From: Hypoxylon rubiginosum | Lineage: Eukaryota > Ascomycota > Sordariomycetes > Xylariales > Hypoxylaceae | Assembly (NCBI GenBank): GCA_902806565.1 | Contig: CADCXA010000025.1 | Location: 3,100,001 to 3,164,000, forward strand | DNA length: 64,000 nt | Direction of reading: 5' to 3' | Shown: one piece after another, positions 1-13,006 of the stretch | Layout of the letters: each line of letters opens with the position of its first letter | Position numbering within the stretch: the stretch's first letter is position 1 | Position numbers and translations under genes: made by a program | The notes under the pieces: generated by a model | What the model was told of the DNA's origin: nothing | What the model saw: only the letters and a program-made list of their open reading frames with translations | Databases searched by the model: none

Positions 1-1111
1 GCTATGTTCATTCTTCCATGTTGGACACCTCGATCATTAAGATTATTACGAAAGTGGCAAGCAAAGCCCCCTGGGTCCACGTAATCTTCATTCTGTCACT
101 ATGACCATCCGAGGAAAACGAAGACGCGGGGATCGCGAGCACCGGTCTGGGGACGAATAGGGTCCAAGGAACAAGCATGCATCGACTGCATCTAAGGCAC
201 GCTCACTCTATAATCATGCGAGGGTGGGAGAATATCTGTCAGCGGGGTAGCCGACTCACCTCACCGCACTGCATTGTTCAAACCACTAGCATAGCATGTG
301 GGTGTTATGTTTTTCTGGAAGATTGTGCCGTAAACTGAGGTTGGTAGGTAACGTATGAAGATAGGGTAATGCGAGATGGGGTTGCTTCCATGCGTCTGGG
401 AATCTAAAACGGTAAACGGATTTGTCGATCATGGCACTAGAGATACAAGAGCGCCGAATGCTTATTGCGCGACGTGTCGAGGAACGAAGGGGCCTTGATG
501 AGGGGTTGGTCCCTAATAACATCTTTCCAAGGGTTCAGAGACTCTCTCGAAGGAAGAAAATAGCACTAGCAAGATTTGGAGAATCGATTCCGGTGTGAGG
601 AAGTATGTAGTCGAAGATGTCTAACAAAACGCAGCAGGATTGTGTCGTGGAGGAGGGTAGGTTGTATGGTAAAGGAGGGCCGCTGTCGGAGTGCTTATCT
701 GTCCCCCAGATTCAGAGACGTCTACCATATCTAGAAGGCCATTTCCCTCCCTTCATGCGAGACGAATCTAGCTAGACGCTTCCAATACCGACGGTGTTCG
801 ACAATGTTCAGCCCATACAATGCGACGCAAATGTGGTCGTAAACAGAGTGAGAATATGGTAGAATGTGTTGTAGGAGGGAAGCTCGTCTGGAACTGTCGG
901 CATCGTGTGAAAGCGCTTCCAAGCTTTAAAAGAATGTTAAGCCGCGAGGTCTAGACTGTACTGTGGCTGGGCTTGCAGATCATATTGTATGATCTGGGAC
1001 GATTGATCGTGTAACCACCAGGTAAAGCTCAGGCCAGGCCAAGCCCAAAGCCCGGTCATATCGGGACTGTCATTGAAAGGCGCCTCTAGACTCGGAGTTG
1101 ACAGGGGAAGA

Positions 1112-1148
1112 ACACACATACACACACACACACACATATGTACACACA
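1112..1148. repeat. CA/TG dinucleotide microsatellite
   Basis: An imperfect (CA)n run interrupted by TA and TATGT steps is seen directly in the sequence. Confidence 0.9.
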
Positions 1149-1849
1149 AATAAATAAAGCAACGAACAATAAAAATCTTGGTCACCTCCCAACATAACAT
1201 CGCGAACCAAGCGAGCGAAGTAACCCTAGAAACGTATGAGAAACGTAGGAGGCTTGTTGAAAATTTCTTCACTCTCCCAAGTCTTGTTCTGGAGTCTGGA
1301 GTCTACAGTCTGAAGCGCCATCCCCATTGAACTACTCCATACCCCAACCTTTTCCATTCGAGCTATGAAGATGGGGGAAGAAAATTTTCATTCTTTTTTC
1401 CAAGGAGATGTTTTAATAGTAGGTATCTCGCTTGTGAATGGGCAAAGCCCCACCCGATCTCCTCGCGTTCGTGTATCTGTATCAGCTCTGGCTCTCTTTG
1501 CTACCCCAGTCGTCCAACAGGGTTTAGTGAGAACTGATGCGAGCAGGGATGGGTAACATTGCAGCATTGGTGGCCAGAGCTACTGCATGTAACCAAGTAC
1601 CGTAACTCGGTAGGCCTTAGATGACTCGCCAGTAACGAATCTGCGAATCAGGACATGTAACTCTGACCTCTGTCAAATTCGTACTGTGGAGGCTTGACGT
1701 GCTTCGTGCATTACATATCTCGCTGACCGGACCTGAGACAAAAGATAACGAAGCGCCTAGGAGAACGGTGGGCTTGGTAGGTGTACCATACTATGCAATA
1801 CGATGGCAAACTCGAGCCTACGAAGTCATCTTCATGTTAGTATGCTACG

Positions 1850-1859
1850 TACCTAGGTA
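1850..1859. repeat. TACCTAGGTA palindrome, exact copy
   Basis: One of seven exact copies noted in this window, all in spacers. Confidence 0.85.
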
Positions 1860-3240
1860 AGCACTTGCAAGTCCTTTCCACGCGTATCGTGAATGGCCGA
1901 ACGACTTATCTATTGCAAGTGAAGTTTGGTTAGGTATGAAGCCGTCAGCAACGATATCAGATAGACGGATTACCAATTTCTCACAGTAAACCAAGCGCGA
2001 GAAGTCTGCTGTGCAAGGGGCGGCTTCGTCAGCCACCGGCTTGTATGATAGACCAACTCGTACAACCTTTCATATGTAGGTAAGTAGATTAATGACACGA
2101 GGAAACGAGTCTGTCGGCTCACCTCCTTCGGACGTCTAACGTGCAGATCGCCGCAGGTCGCATGCAAAAGCAACAGGATCGGATGCGTGATTATGTATTT
2201 CTTACAGCCTTCTGTGTTCTCGACTGGCGATGGACATGTTGCCGCTGACTGAGGCGAAGCCTTGGGTCTGCACGTCTCCCGCCGTGCTACCCGAGACGTC
2301 CAGAGTCCAATTAGCTATCAACCTTTTCGTGTTCTTGTATCGAAATTCGCCCCTTTCCTTCAACAAGTACCCTACTTGCAGCCAGAGGTTGGACGGCGGC
2401 GGTAGGGAGCCCCTTTCCTTTGATGCAGGGTCTTGGAATAGGTTGTTGGTATACATAGCCATTGGACAAGAACATTGAAGCGGACGGTCCTTAGCGCGAT
2501 GTCGGGGCAGAAAGCTGAATTCATTAGTCCGTTTCGCGATTGATAGTTCGTCCCGTCTACCTAGTATAGGACTACGTCTTTACTCCGTAGGTGGGCCTCA
2601 ATAAATCCGACTTCAAGAGATAGAATCCCGTATAGATGGAGGGATTCCCGGCATACTCATTAGGTAAGAAGACGAGAGAGTCGAACATCGTACGTTACTT
2701 ATCAAGCTATCACGAAATACGTAAAACATGATTCCCACGACAACGCCATGAACCACGCCTCAAACCTCAAGTACCTATTCTACTACAGATCTTACGTGAA
2801 GGAAGTCCGGACAAGCTATCTGTGATGATACTGCAGAAATGAAACCTGAGGTGCGAAGATCGACAGCTAAGAAAGGTAACGATGGTATGGATTTAAAACC
2901 GTGCCTCTCTAACTTGCACCAGGGGCCGCGGGGTGCTTGGAGGGGGCTGATATATAGAACTATGAGATTGAGCCGCTGCCGTACCTGTGTACTTGTTCCC
3001 CCTTTTTAAGACCATTTTGAGACCAGATATCTACGTCTCTCTATACTTATTCATGTCAAATACCAAGGTGCCTAATAGTATACTGCCTCTATTGTATACC
3101 TAGTTAATCTATCGTCGTCTAACCTCCTTGCTTGATCGGGATGCAATACTCAACAAGAGTTTTTGTCGTTGGCGGGCTAAAGCTTTCAGATGAACTATAA
3201 TAGGAATAACAGCCGTGATGGGTGGGAACGGCACGCGACA

Positions 3241-3253
3241 GGGGGGGGGGGGG
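3241..3253. repeat. Homopolymer run of 13 G
   Basis: Thirteen consecutive G on the plus strand. The length is prone to sequencing error. Confidence 0.9.
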
Positions 3254-3841
3254 CTTCGGATGGATGTCAAGCTTGATGCTATGTAAATAGTAAGTTCAAG
3301 CGGATTTTCTGAAGCTGTCACCGACCGGGTAATTCACTTGAATAGCGGTCACTATTTTCATATTTCACTTGCCGCTTGCGAGCTTCAATAGCAACATGTG
3401 CTATAGCCACTTATCCTTGTACTCCTTTAACCTCCTATGTAAGGTAGTTTGATGCGCGTATAAGCGTATAAGCCAACGCAAGCTAAGGTACCTCCTAAGG
3501 TACCTAGGAGATAGGGAACTAATTACTGTACACACAGACGCCAAATCTCCGCGAAACAGCCAAGCTCCATATCCGATGGTGTCGTCGAAGAATTTCTTCA
3601 TAACGTAAGTTGAGACATTTGAATTGTCATGGTGCTACTATAGTAGGTCGTGTTTGGTCGGTGTTGTGTGTGGCTTATAAGACAAGAAAGAAAAAAAATT
3701 TGATGCTCGTGGCCGCCACCAACCACCATACATAGTAGTAAATAGTAAATTCCAATTTTCTTCTCTACCTCTTGCGAGTCGCTTCCCGATTGATCAATTG
3801 CTTCTCATAACCGCCGGAATATTTCCATTGGCCTTTTCTTC

Positions 3842-3865
3842 GCTGCCGCTGCCGCTGCCGCTGCC
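3842..3865. repeat. GCTGCC hexanucleotide repeat
   Basis: About four tandem copies of GCTGCC/GCCGCT lie in the gene-poor left end. Confidence 0.9.
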
Positions 3866-4902
3866 ATTTAATAACACCGGATGCATGATCCTGCTGCAGT
3901 TCTAACGCCTCGCACATGCACTGATACAGTTACGGGCTTCTGCTCCTGCTTCTGCATGCATCGCATCGTAAAGCAAAAACGACCTGCCCGTCGGATTGGC
4001 CAATATCTTTTTGCCTGCGACGGGCCAGGGAAGATAACCAAGGATGCTTAGGCTGGTGTACATTTTTATCCCTCGTCGACCCTTACGTCATAATGAGACC
4101 TCGCGATACATGTACGGTGTGCAGGGTTGTGCTACTATGTAAATAAATACTGCTTACCTCTTCCGGTTCAGCGTCGCTAGCCCGCGCGAGAAATATTCCT
4201 CCCCCCCTTACCCTTGCTCCCTCTTCCTAGCACCCTCTTGGCCGTCTTGGTCCTGGCGTGCAGAGAGCTCCGCTTCCTTATCCTGGCCCTTGTATGCCTG
4301 TACGTACATGCTAGTATGCTTAACCCATGCATCTTTGCTGCGGCTTAGACAGTATCAGACAGTATTTTTCCACTGTGGTCAACTAATATACTCGAGGTCG
4401 GATCGCGCTTCTACTGTCCAAGGTGAGAGAATGTTTCTGGCAGAAAGACGGGACCCTCTAGGCTCTTGGCCTCCTTCAACCGTCCTGCCGTCTCGCACTC
4501 CTTTCATGTACATACATGTCTTATGTATGCATGTATGCTTTCTTGCAGTTGCAGATAAGGCCCCATCGACCCATCGTCGTTTGATACCTCTCTAGGTATG
4601 GGTCTTCTCATGCATGCACTTGTAAATGCCAAAATGCTGCTGCTGCTCACTTCCCTTACTGCGAAAGTGTCGTGCTATCCTGACGGCTCTTTGTTGGTCG
4701 TGGTATTTTTATATCCGAAGGAGTCGTCTTCCGACGGCGAGCGATGAACAATGAGCGAATCGCCCATGGAAAAGACGAGGATATGACGACGTATTAGACC
4801 GGTCTAGAGAATGAGAATAAAATTATCGGTACGAGCCGCGAGGAACTTTCGATAGATACGCAAGCCTACCAAGTCTTCCTACCGTAGAGCAATGCCCTCC
4901 TC

Positions 4903-4923
4903 GACGGTGACGGTGACGGTGAC
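4903..4923. repeat. GACGGT hexanucleotide repeat
   Basis: Three tandem copies of GACGGT plus a partial fourth, followed by a diverged GACAAT copy. Confidence 0.9.
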
Positions 4924-5505
4924 AATGACAGATTCCCGAAATCTTCTGAAACTCTGGATTGTGGAAAAGACGTAAACCTAGAAGCCCTCGTTATAGTCCA
5001 GCAGTTGCAGTTGAGGTAATTCCCGTCGACGTGCGTTCAATACAGAAGTACATAGTACTATGTATCATGTGAAGTTGATGCAATTTTACGACACCCGGAT
5101 CCACGATTATTATTGCTGCGGCTTACGGATTCCAGAATTACTAGGTAAGATATGGATGGTAGGCCGCGGGTACAGTGTGAAAACCTGTTTATCTTGTAGA
5201 AAGAGAAGGACGGCATCATACAAATAACCTGTATATCTGTATAGTGCGTGTAATTGTGTGTTTTGTGTTTCTATGGTGTTATCAATCTGATCCAGACCCG
5301 CCCTGGTATCGTAACCTTGGAACGGATGATAGGATTGGTTAGAAATTCAAGAACCCCTCCCCCAATTCCTAATCCAACATGGCCCATGCTCCTTTTGCTT
5401 CCCCTACCTTGTCTGGTTCTCACCCCTGTTTCTTTTCTGCTTCCTGCCATCCATCGGTCATCGCCCATCGCCCATCATTCATCACCCCATGCACACTGGA
5501 TGGCG

Positions 5506-5554
5506 CACTGAGCCCACCTGCACTGAGCCCACTGAGTCCACTGAGCCCACTGAA
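5506..5554. repeat. CACTGAGCC(C) tandem repeat
   Basis: Four to five imperfect copies of a 9-10 bp unit, CACTGAGCCC with variants such as CACTGAGTC. Confidence 0.85.
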
Positions 5555-5703
5555 CTGACTTGGTGGGCTTAGCGGTGCATAATAACAAGAATGGTTGCAT
5601 ACCGGACGACAGCGCTTGCTGGGGTTATCTCGAGAAAGTCTGGAAGTCAAGGCCTGGGCAATTAGTCTGGTGGGTACGTGCTAAAAGAGAAGAAAACTCC
5701 TAT

Positions 5704-5723
5704 CTGCGTCTGCGTCTGCGTCT
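5704..5723. repeat. CTGCGT repeat
   Basis: Three tandem CTGCGT copies, then a short CTATTC pair. Confidence 0.85.
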
Positions 5724-5783
5724 GCTATTCCTGCTATTCCCAATTCCCAAATCTACACTGTGCCCACTATACATACCCATACC

Positions 5784-5793
5784 TACCTAGGTA
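5784..5793. repeat. TACCTAGGTA palindrome, exact copy
   Basis: Exact copy flanked by further TACC/GGTA steps in the upstream region of the PP1 subunit gene. Confidence 0.85.
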
Positions 5794-6840
5794 CATACCT
5801 AGTACCACTACTCTCGCTAACCCAGACTAAACCCAGTTACTCACCAATTCATTACCTACTACGGGCTAGTGCTAACTACATGCATACAGTACATGTATAT
5901 GCAATCCATACTCGCAGTTTTGACCCCGTCGCCCCAACGTTGGAACAGTCGAACAGCGGCTCAGCATTGGCCACTGGGCTGGATTCAATAAACCTTAGCT
6001 TATGTCCACTCTTTCCTCCGCTGCCGCCGGTTTTTTTTTTGTGCTTCTTCCTCTCACCACCACCATCAACCAACCCATTCCCACCTCCCCCCCTACCTAC
6101 AGTTCAAAGGCAGGCCTAGGATTGTAGATAGCCTCATCCTCAATCCTAATTCTACTTCTCTGTTGCTTTTCGTTTCGTCGAACAGGAGAATAGAAGAAGA
6201 GCCTTGTTTGCCCTCGTGTGGATTTGGATCTGGAGCCGACGTTGGATCTGCTTGTAACCGGCTAATCCGTCCCAAACCACGTCCAACTCCGTCATATTTC
6301 CCACCGCGCCTCTGTAGCTACCGGTTGATCATCCCCTCCATCACCTGTCATACACCTCATACCTGATATCCAAGGCTCTGGAACCGCCACGGAGCAGGAG
6401 ATCGGTCAGAGCACGGTACGTACTGACTGGCCTAGACTTTTTTCTTGCGACAAAGCCAATTGATAGTGACAAAGGCTCACACAACAAAAAGTCCCTTCCT
6501 TCCCTCTCCATAGCTACCAACGCGTTGGACGAGCCCGAAATCACCATTCGATAATATATCAACCTTTGTGCGTTGCTTTGGTCCTTCGATCGCGATCGTG
6601 AACTCCCTTGTCTCTCCGCACGACTCCCAATTTTTTTTGCCGCCTTGCTCGTCGGTAATAACATTCGTCTCTTACGCCGAATATCTTGGGCTTGGTAGCT
6701 TTTGGAGTCTCCCTACGAGATATCTTGGGACGATCCGTCTTTGTTGGGCCGGTAGAAGAAGAAAAAAAGAGATAAGCATTGCTGCTGGAATATTGCCTTT
6801 GCATCTTTTCGCTCTTCCCCCTCCTCCCCTCAGATTCTAG

Positions 6841-7580
6841 CGATATATCCCCGGGTTTTGATCATATGGGCACTCCATGAGCGACTCGTCTTGCTCTCCT
6901 TGATTTGTGTAAGTCAAGTTTTCCTTTTCTAATCTCCATTGCAACATCACCAGCCGCAGCTTCAGCTACAGCCTTCTTGCGAAGCACGTGGTGAAGTGTT
7001 TTAGACACCGGGAACGGAGAGGAAGGATGGGTTAGGTTAGATATACGGGATCGCCATTCCTAGGTGCGATCACCTCTGGCAACGCCACACGCCTAAGAAT
7101 TTTTCCTAGTTTGCTCCGAGTTTCGTCACATTCCATAACTTCTTTTCTCCCCTTCTTGTATCCTATGATAGCAACCCGGCTGCGCCATTTATAATCCCCC
7201 GTGCCCATCCCGATCGCTCGTGCTGCTTATGGAATCAGTTCCCGTTTGGGTATTGCGAAGAAATACGATAGAAGACGTCACACATTAGAAAATGGAAACT
7301 TACACCGAGTCAAACAATGCTAATAGAATCCTCCTCCTTCCCAGGTTTTTGCGATTGTCCGATCGCTCTTCCGAAAACCACATTTCCGGGTGCTCCTCTT
7401 GCCGAGTCTGAGCCGGAGTCTGATCAGTATTCGTGGGTTGCAGTGTGGAGAAGACTATTTCCCTGCATCCCTCACCTAAAAGCAAATACTACCGCTCCTA
7501 AATCAAGCAGCGCGAAGCTTGCCGACGCTCACTCTGCTATACTCGCTTTATCTCCTCAGCGGCCGCTCATATCTTTTGGG
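6841..7580 (+). promoter_or_regulatory. Probable promoter and 5' leader of the PP1 regulatory subunit gene
   Basis: The interval is T/C-rich and carries splice-like signals. There is a GTAAGT donor near 6909 and a strong polypyrimidine acceptor, CTTTATCTCCTCAG, ending at 7559, only 21 nt before the chosen start codon. An intron in the 5' leader is therefore likely. An in-frame ATG lies upstream at 7317, but the 88 residues it would add are unlike the family and span the putative acceptor, so the region is treated as leader. Confidence 0.4.
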
Positions 7581-10102
7581 ATGCCTTATACTCCTCCATC
7601 CCATCGTTCTCCCGCCTCCTCAGCTCCTCCCTCTCCCGAAGCTAGTCGAAGGTCCTCCTTTACGTCGCAGAGCAGCAACTCTCCGAGGCCTGTTCTGCCC
7701 CGATCCTCTTCCTATCTTTCTAGGCACCGACGGACGCCTTCGGCCGGCAGCGTGACTTCGGTCACCTCACACGCAGCCACCGATGGCCCGACTCCCGACA
7801 TCACACCCACGGGGACATCAGATAATCTGAAGGGTATGGTGGCCGCTCGCCCAAGTCCAATCAGACAATCCCCACCTCCTGTTGCTGATGTACAGACAAT
7901 GCCTCCAGGGGCTATCGTCTCGCCTCCGGAATCATCTAGTGAAGATGAGGGTGCAGTTGAGCTGGAGGACCGGGGAAGGGAGATAGAGAACATGGAAGAG
8001 CTGAAAGAAGCCATCAGTAATATACCACAACACCGTGCAGCCTCTCCGGTCAGGTCATCGCCTGGCGATCTTCTACTGTTGCCTTCGCAGGTTAAGGATC
8101 TGGTCGGGGAAACGCGGCAGTCTCTACTTGCCTCTGGCTTGCCAGCGCTGAATACCGGATCCCGTAAGATTTCGCATACAAGGTCCAACACGGATTCTCA
8201 CATCTACATGTCAATGTCCAAGTCAGCCGAAACGTCCATTACTACATCCGAGGAGGGGTCAGAACAGGATGAACCTCCTAGGAAACCTCAGATGGTGAGG
8301 AAGAAGTCGGGCGAGCTAGTACGACCCGCACTACGAGGACTAAGGAGGCCGTCCAGTATGCCGGGAACACCGACATTTTCGAAAGCTGTTCACTTCGACT
8401 CGCATCTCGAACATGTCCGACATTTTCTGCAAGTCGACCGACCGCTCGCCGTCAGCGCCGGTACCTCTCCTGCGGACAACTACGAGAGCGACACCGAGTA
8501 TCCGTTTAAGGTTGGGGAGAAGCCTAGCCCTCGGGTCCCGTCGTTTGAGTGGGAACTTGTCGTCAATGACTTCCCCTCGGAGACGCCGATACGGAAAGCT
8601 CTCCCTGTTCGGTTGGAGAGGGTGTGGATGTCACCCGACCAGAAGTCCCTGATAGGGTCAGTAGCTGTAGCCAATCTAGCCTTTAACAAGAGCGTGGTGT
8701 GCAGATTCACGTTCGACTACTGGAAGACGACTTCGGAGGTAGCTGCCGAGTACCATCACGAGATTCGACCGCGGGAAACCCAGGCCGGCCACGATCGATT
8801 CCAATTCAGTATCAAGCTGTCCGACCTCGCTAACCTCGAATCCAAGACCCTCTTCTTCTGCATCCGATACAATGTTAATGGTCTCGAATACTGGGACAAC
8901 AATGAAAGCGTCAACTTCCAAGTTGATTTCCGTAAAAAGATTTTATCACAAGATGGCAAGAAGGGTGCCCAGGGTGTATCTTCCCGACCTTCCAACGGGT
9001 TACCACGCAGCACCCGCCGGACGAGCCCTTCAACAGCTGCGCGGCCAAGGTCTATGCCCGTCGGCGCGCTGGATGATTTCGCACACGACTCGAAATTGGT
9101 CGACTTTGATCAGCCTCTTCACGAAGTACTCGGAGAATCGGGCCCTCTGCGTCTGAAGAGCTCTAAGTCGACGACCAGCTTGCCCAGCGACAACCTTTCA
9201 AACAGGCTGTCGGCCCCGAGCGGCCAGGCGTTCGCCAACCGATACGACTTCGGTGCCTCTCTCAGCGCCGCCAAGCAGGCCCACAGAGGGTCTAACCAGC
9301 GGGGTGACGGTCTATACATGAAGTCGAATAAGAAGCCTTCCTTCGGTCCTGCCCCTCCTGTCCGGGCAGCTGGACGTACTCAGACAAGCGCGGCTCCGCC
9401 TGCTCCTTCGACTGTCCCCAGATCCGATCCGCAAGTGTCCACCACTGGTGGTGCTGTCCTTCCCGGGACGAGTTCTCCTTCGGCCAGCATAGCCTCGGCT
9501 TCGTACGAAGAGATCCTGAACAAATACTGCTTTGTACGTACATCTGGTGATAACCTGGCCTCTCATCGACACGAGAACCGTGCCCGGAAACAGAATTTCG
9601 TAAGGGGTTGTGACTAACACTTTTGCTATAGTTCAACGGTTCAAAGCAATCTAGCCCCCAGATGAACGATGGAACCTTGCATAATGGTCGATATGACGGC
9701 GTGGATGACTCGTTGACTCAGGTCACCAGCAGCACGGACTCGAGTTCCAATGGCAGCCCGAACATGAACATGAGCGACAGACAGTATCATCATAGCAGCG
9801 CGATCCACCACTCACTGCGGCAGAATCTCAACCCGTACTTCAACAACGGATATATACCAGCCATGGGAGCTTCTCCGGCCGAGTCACCGCTATCGCAACC
9901 ATCTCTCAGCCCGGCCAGCTCTACCACGCCAACGGGCAGATCAGCGTCTCCGGGTTCGATGACCGGCTTCTTTCCTCTCACCGGTACGTTACCGATCATG
10001 TCCCCGCCCCCGTCCGACCCATATCCATTCCACGCCCCGTATACTCAAGTCCGTTTTCCATTTGCACCCGACGCTCATACTCCGTCAGCGATAAGAGGTT
10101 GA
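7581..10102 (+). CDS. Glycogen-targeting regulatory subunit of protein phosphatase 1 (CBM21 protein, Gac1-like)
   Basis: Model: exons 7581-9533 and 9632-10102, 807 residues; the intron has donor GTACGTA and acceptor TTTTGCTATAG. The protein should bring type 1 phosphatase to glycogen and so promote dephosphorylation of glycogen synthase. A PP1-docking RVxF-type motif, KAVHF, lies at residues 268-272. A CBM21 glycogen-binding domain covers about 320-452 and ends with the family-typical YWDNNESVNFQVDF. The first 260 residues are Ser/Pro-rich and probably disordered. The part after 452 is also low-complexity and carries PPxxP-like stretches. The start was placed at MPYTPPSHRSP because related fungal proteins are remembered to begin in this way; an in-frame ATG at 7317 would add 88 residues. 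The gene converges on the acid phosphatase gene. The family call is firm; the exact target (Gac1, Pig1 or Pig2 type) is not. Confidence 0.9.
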
Positions 10103-11561
10103 ATATTCGAGCCTATTTGCGAGTCGAAAACGGCCCGCATGAGTCTAAGGGCAGTCATCACGCATGACGACCTCGTCCTGCATTGGGGTCTTATCCGGAA
10201 ATATCGTATCGACCCGACGAACCGAATTCTCCATTTTCCACAGTGCTCAGATCGACGTTGGGCGATTCCCAACATTGCACTATTTGTTTCGAAACCCTTT
10301 TTGCCTTTTTCGTCTTCTTTCAGTACAACATGCATCTTCTGGTTACGGCGTTCCGGTATCTGCATCAAGGCGTTTAATGACTTCTTAAATGATACCACCG
10401 AGTAAACGACACGGTTGGAAGGGGAAAAGTGGCCACCTACGGTTGGCGGCCGGCAGGCGCTCGCGGTTTTCTGCTTCCCACTGTTTCGGGGAGCATCGCG
10501 CCACATACACGCGTCCAGGATGGAGGGACTTTAATTGCATAATTGTTTTATACCATGATCCGACTCCATATCAGCGCCACTCTCAACTCAGCAGCATCTA
10601 GGAAGCAGTCGAGGGATTAGTTAAGGTGGTATCGGGGGACGTTAGACTAGGACGAGGATGGAGGCATAGTGCTCATGGCGTGGTGTTCGGTCACGAATGA
10701 TTTCGTGTTTGCGACAACCCAGAGGCTCAGGTCAAGGAAGGGTAAAAGGTTTATTGCTATGAGATAGCGATATTAAATACGTTAGCGCTTGTCTTGTATC
10801 ACCCACTTGTTCCGACAGAGGCATCCTGTCGAGTGCGTCGTAGCTTTGGCGGTGTAGGACTTAGGCGGAACTTGTGCGCCGGAACGTCCGTTTCTCGTGC
10901 TGCAGAGTCGCTTGTGTTCTAGTCCGTCAGAATCGTGTCGGCTTGTACGATCTCTGTTGGAGAGAAGGACGGGGAACAATGAGAAGCTGCACCAAAAACA
11001 GCAAAATAGATACACGAATAAGTTTTACGATGGGTTCAGCCTCAGGAAAGATAAAAGCTAGGAATCCTTGGAATTGAATATTGATCGTGGACGTTTTCTA
11101 TATGGTAACTTCGATGGTTGTCTCGTGTCTCGTGTCTTGTCTTCCTACGTGTTATCGTACGTGTCTTGCGTCCTGTACCGGACCAATATCCCGCATATAT
11201 TTTGTCTGAAGAACAGCCAACCACATTCAACCACGAATCATCCGCCCCATCGGATCGTGCCTGTTGCATTATTGACGGGCAATTTGATGGGACGCCAGGG
11301 GATAGGTTATATACACCTGCCTTCAAAGCCTACCGACAAAGGCTGACTACTTCTCAGCTCTAGTAGTGACTAGACGAAGCATCTAACTCATAGATCATAT
11401 GGAGAGTATTAAAATGTTACAAGAATAGGTTAATAGAACGAGCCTCCAACAAGAGCATTAGATTGTGATAATAGGTCTTAGACTGTTAGGTCTACAACGA
11501 AGACGTTTTCGGAAAAGTGTTCTATTATATCGCTTACTAGTCCGCTACTTATTCGGCTGCT
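10103..11561. other. Spacer between convergent genes, nothing recognised
   Basis: This 1.46-kb tail-to-tail spacer holds the 3' regions of the PP1 subunit and acid phosphatase genes. Three short overlapping frames at about 10140-10405 are mutual shadows without protein character. No repeat or RNA gene was seen. Confidence 0.6.
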
Positions 11562-13006
11562 CTAACCACTCGGCGCGTACCCCGAAGGCGGGTGCTGCCC
11601 GTCGGGAATCTCCAAGCCGGACGTGTAGTACACGGGGGCGGAATTCCCTGCCCACGCCTCCCTAATGGCCGGCAGCACGGTACGGTCGTGCAGCGTGCTC
11701 GCGCCGGCCAGGTTCGGCCCCGCGTACCGCTTGTTGCCGCCCTTCTCGTTCAGCGGGCCGGCGTACGAGTAGTTGAAGTACATGTGGTCGAGGCCGACGG
11801 ACCCGGACCAGGAGCGGACGGCGTCGCCGGACTTGTCGGCCACGAGCTTGAACACGTTGGCGCCGACGTCGAAGCGGCCCAGGGTGTGCAGGCCCCAGTT
11901 GGCCTCGGCGGTGGCGATCTCGCTGTAGTGGTTGTAGTAGGAGCCGTCCGACGTGCCGACGAGCGCCGGAGGGACGGCGTCCCCGAGCAGGATGCCGAGG
12001 ATGCGGTTCTGGACGCCGTACGTCTCGTTCTCGTCGAAGGTGACGAGGACGAGGGTGTTGCTCATGAAGCGCGGGTCCGAGAGCAGGGGCTCGAGGAAGG
12101 TGCGGGTCCACGTCCCCGCGACGGTGACGTCGGTGTCGTGGCCGTCCGAGGTCATGTTGGGCGTTATGAACATCCACTGCGGTAGCGTCTCGGCCTCGAG
12201 GTCCTGGTGGAATACTAGAGCCTTTGTTAGATGTCGTAGCCTCTGATTTCAGAATGTGGACTATAACAGTATCAAACCCCTGAAGAGGTATCTCTCGATT
12301 ACCTATCCTAAGTACCTAGTCTCTGCCCCGATATGAGAAGAGGAAAGGGTGAAAGCATACCGGTTAAATTCTTAATACAGGCCAGTCGGTCAATCAGGCC
12401 GGCGTTCGAATTAAAACTGACGGCGGGATTATGCTTGCGAACGTAATCGTTCTTGCCGTTCTTCTGGTTGACGTAGGCCTGGCCCTCGAAGCCGCTGTAC
12501 GGCATATCCTCCTGGTAGTGGCCCCACGAGACGCCTTTATCCTCGAGCAGGTCGATGATGGTAGATACATTGTGGGGTACCTGGGTGAAGTCGTCGTTCT
12601 GCATCCCGAAGTAGTCGCCGCCGACGGCCGCGATGTAGTTGGGCTGCGACGGGTGCGTGAGCGCGTTGTAGTTGGTGAGAGTGATGCCATGCTTGGCTAG
12701 CCAGGCTAGGTTGGCTGTTCGCACTTCATTTTAGCCAATATTTCTCTTTCTCTTTCCTCCATCCTTATCTTCTAGTGAAGTACGCGACTTACGGTCACCT
12801 ATCGCCATGTCGTAGTCTGTGTTCTCAAGCCATATGATGGCCAACCGGTCGAACGCCTTGCCTTTGACATTGCTAGTGGGACTCAGCGTCTTCGCCGTAG
12901 CCCGGGCTTGCTCAACATCGCTGGTCGCCGTCGCGGTGTAAGTATTTTCTGCTTGGGCGGCGACGTGGACCGCGAAGAGCAAGGCCGGCAGGATGATGGA
13001 ACGCAT
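11562..13006 (-). CDS. Secreted acid phosphatase of the phosphoesterase family
   Basis: Model on the minus strand: exons 13006-12793, 12714-12361 and 12214-11562, 406 residues. The joins restore the family-conserved GDPNLAWLAKHG at the first junction and KNLTVFHQDLEAE at the second. The enzyme should release phosphate from organic monoesters outside the cell. An N-terminal signal peptide of about 19 residues (MRSIILPALLFAVHVAAQA) is present. The metal/nucleophile motif ENTDY (61-65), the HPSQPNY and GGDYFG blocks, and a C-terminal FDENETYG metal-site motif all match the fungal PhoA-type phosphoesterase family (Pfam phosphoesterase, related to phospholipase C). The third exon is markedly GC-rich compared with the flanking spacer. 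The gene diverges from the iron transporter gene at 14389. Phosphate control is plausible, but only one weak E-box supports it. Confidence 0.93.

Larger units (their letters stand above)
1..6840. other. Gene-poor left end, no gene recognised
   Basis: No reading frame longer than about 120 codons with recognisable protein character is present on either strand. The short open frames are low-complexity or overlap each other on opposite strands. The stretch holds several microsatellites (listed separately), one exact TACCTAGGTA palindrome near 1850 and a related TACCTAGG near 3501. From about 5700 onward the plus strand becomes pyrimidine-rich, which suits the upstream region of the gene beginning at 7581. 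A small spliced gene or a non-coding RNA could be hidden here, but nothing visible supports one. Confidence 0.6.

Noticed and set aside
2202..2478. Two overlapping 80-codon frames on opposite strands
   Set aside because: Neither product has a motif or protein-like composition, and they are mutual shadows.
11592..12185. 197-codon plus-strand frame rich in Gly, Val, Arg and Asp
   Set aside because: It is antisense to the GC-rich third exon of the acid phosphatase gene. High GC keeps all frames open, so it is a shadow.
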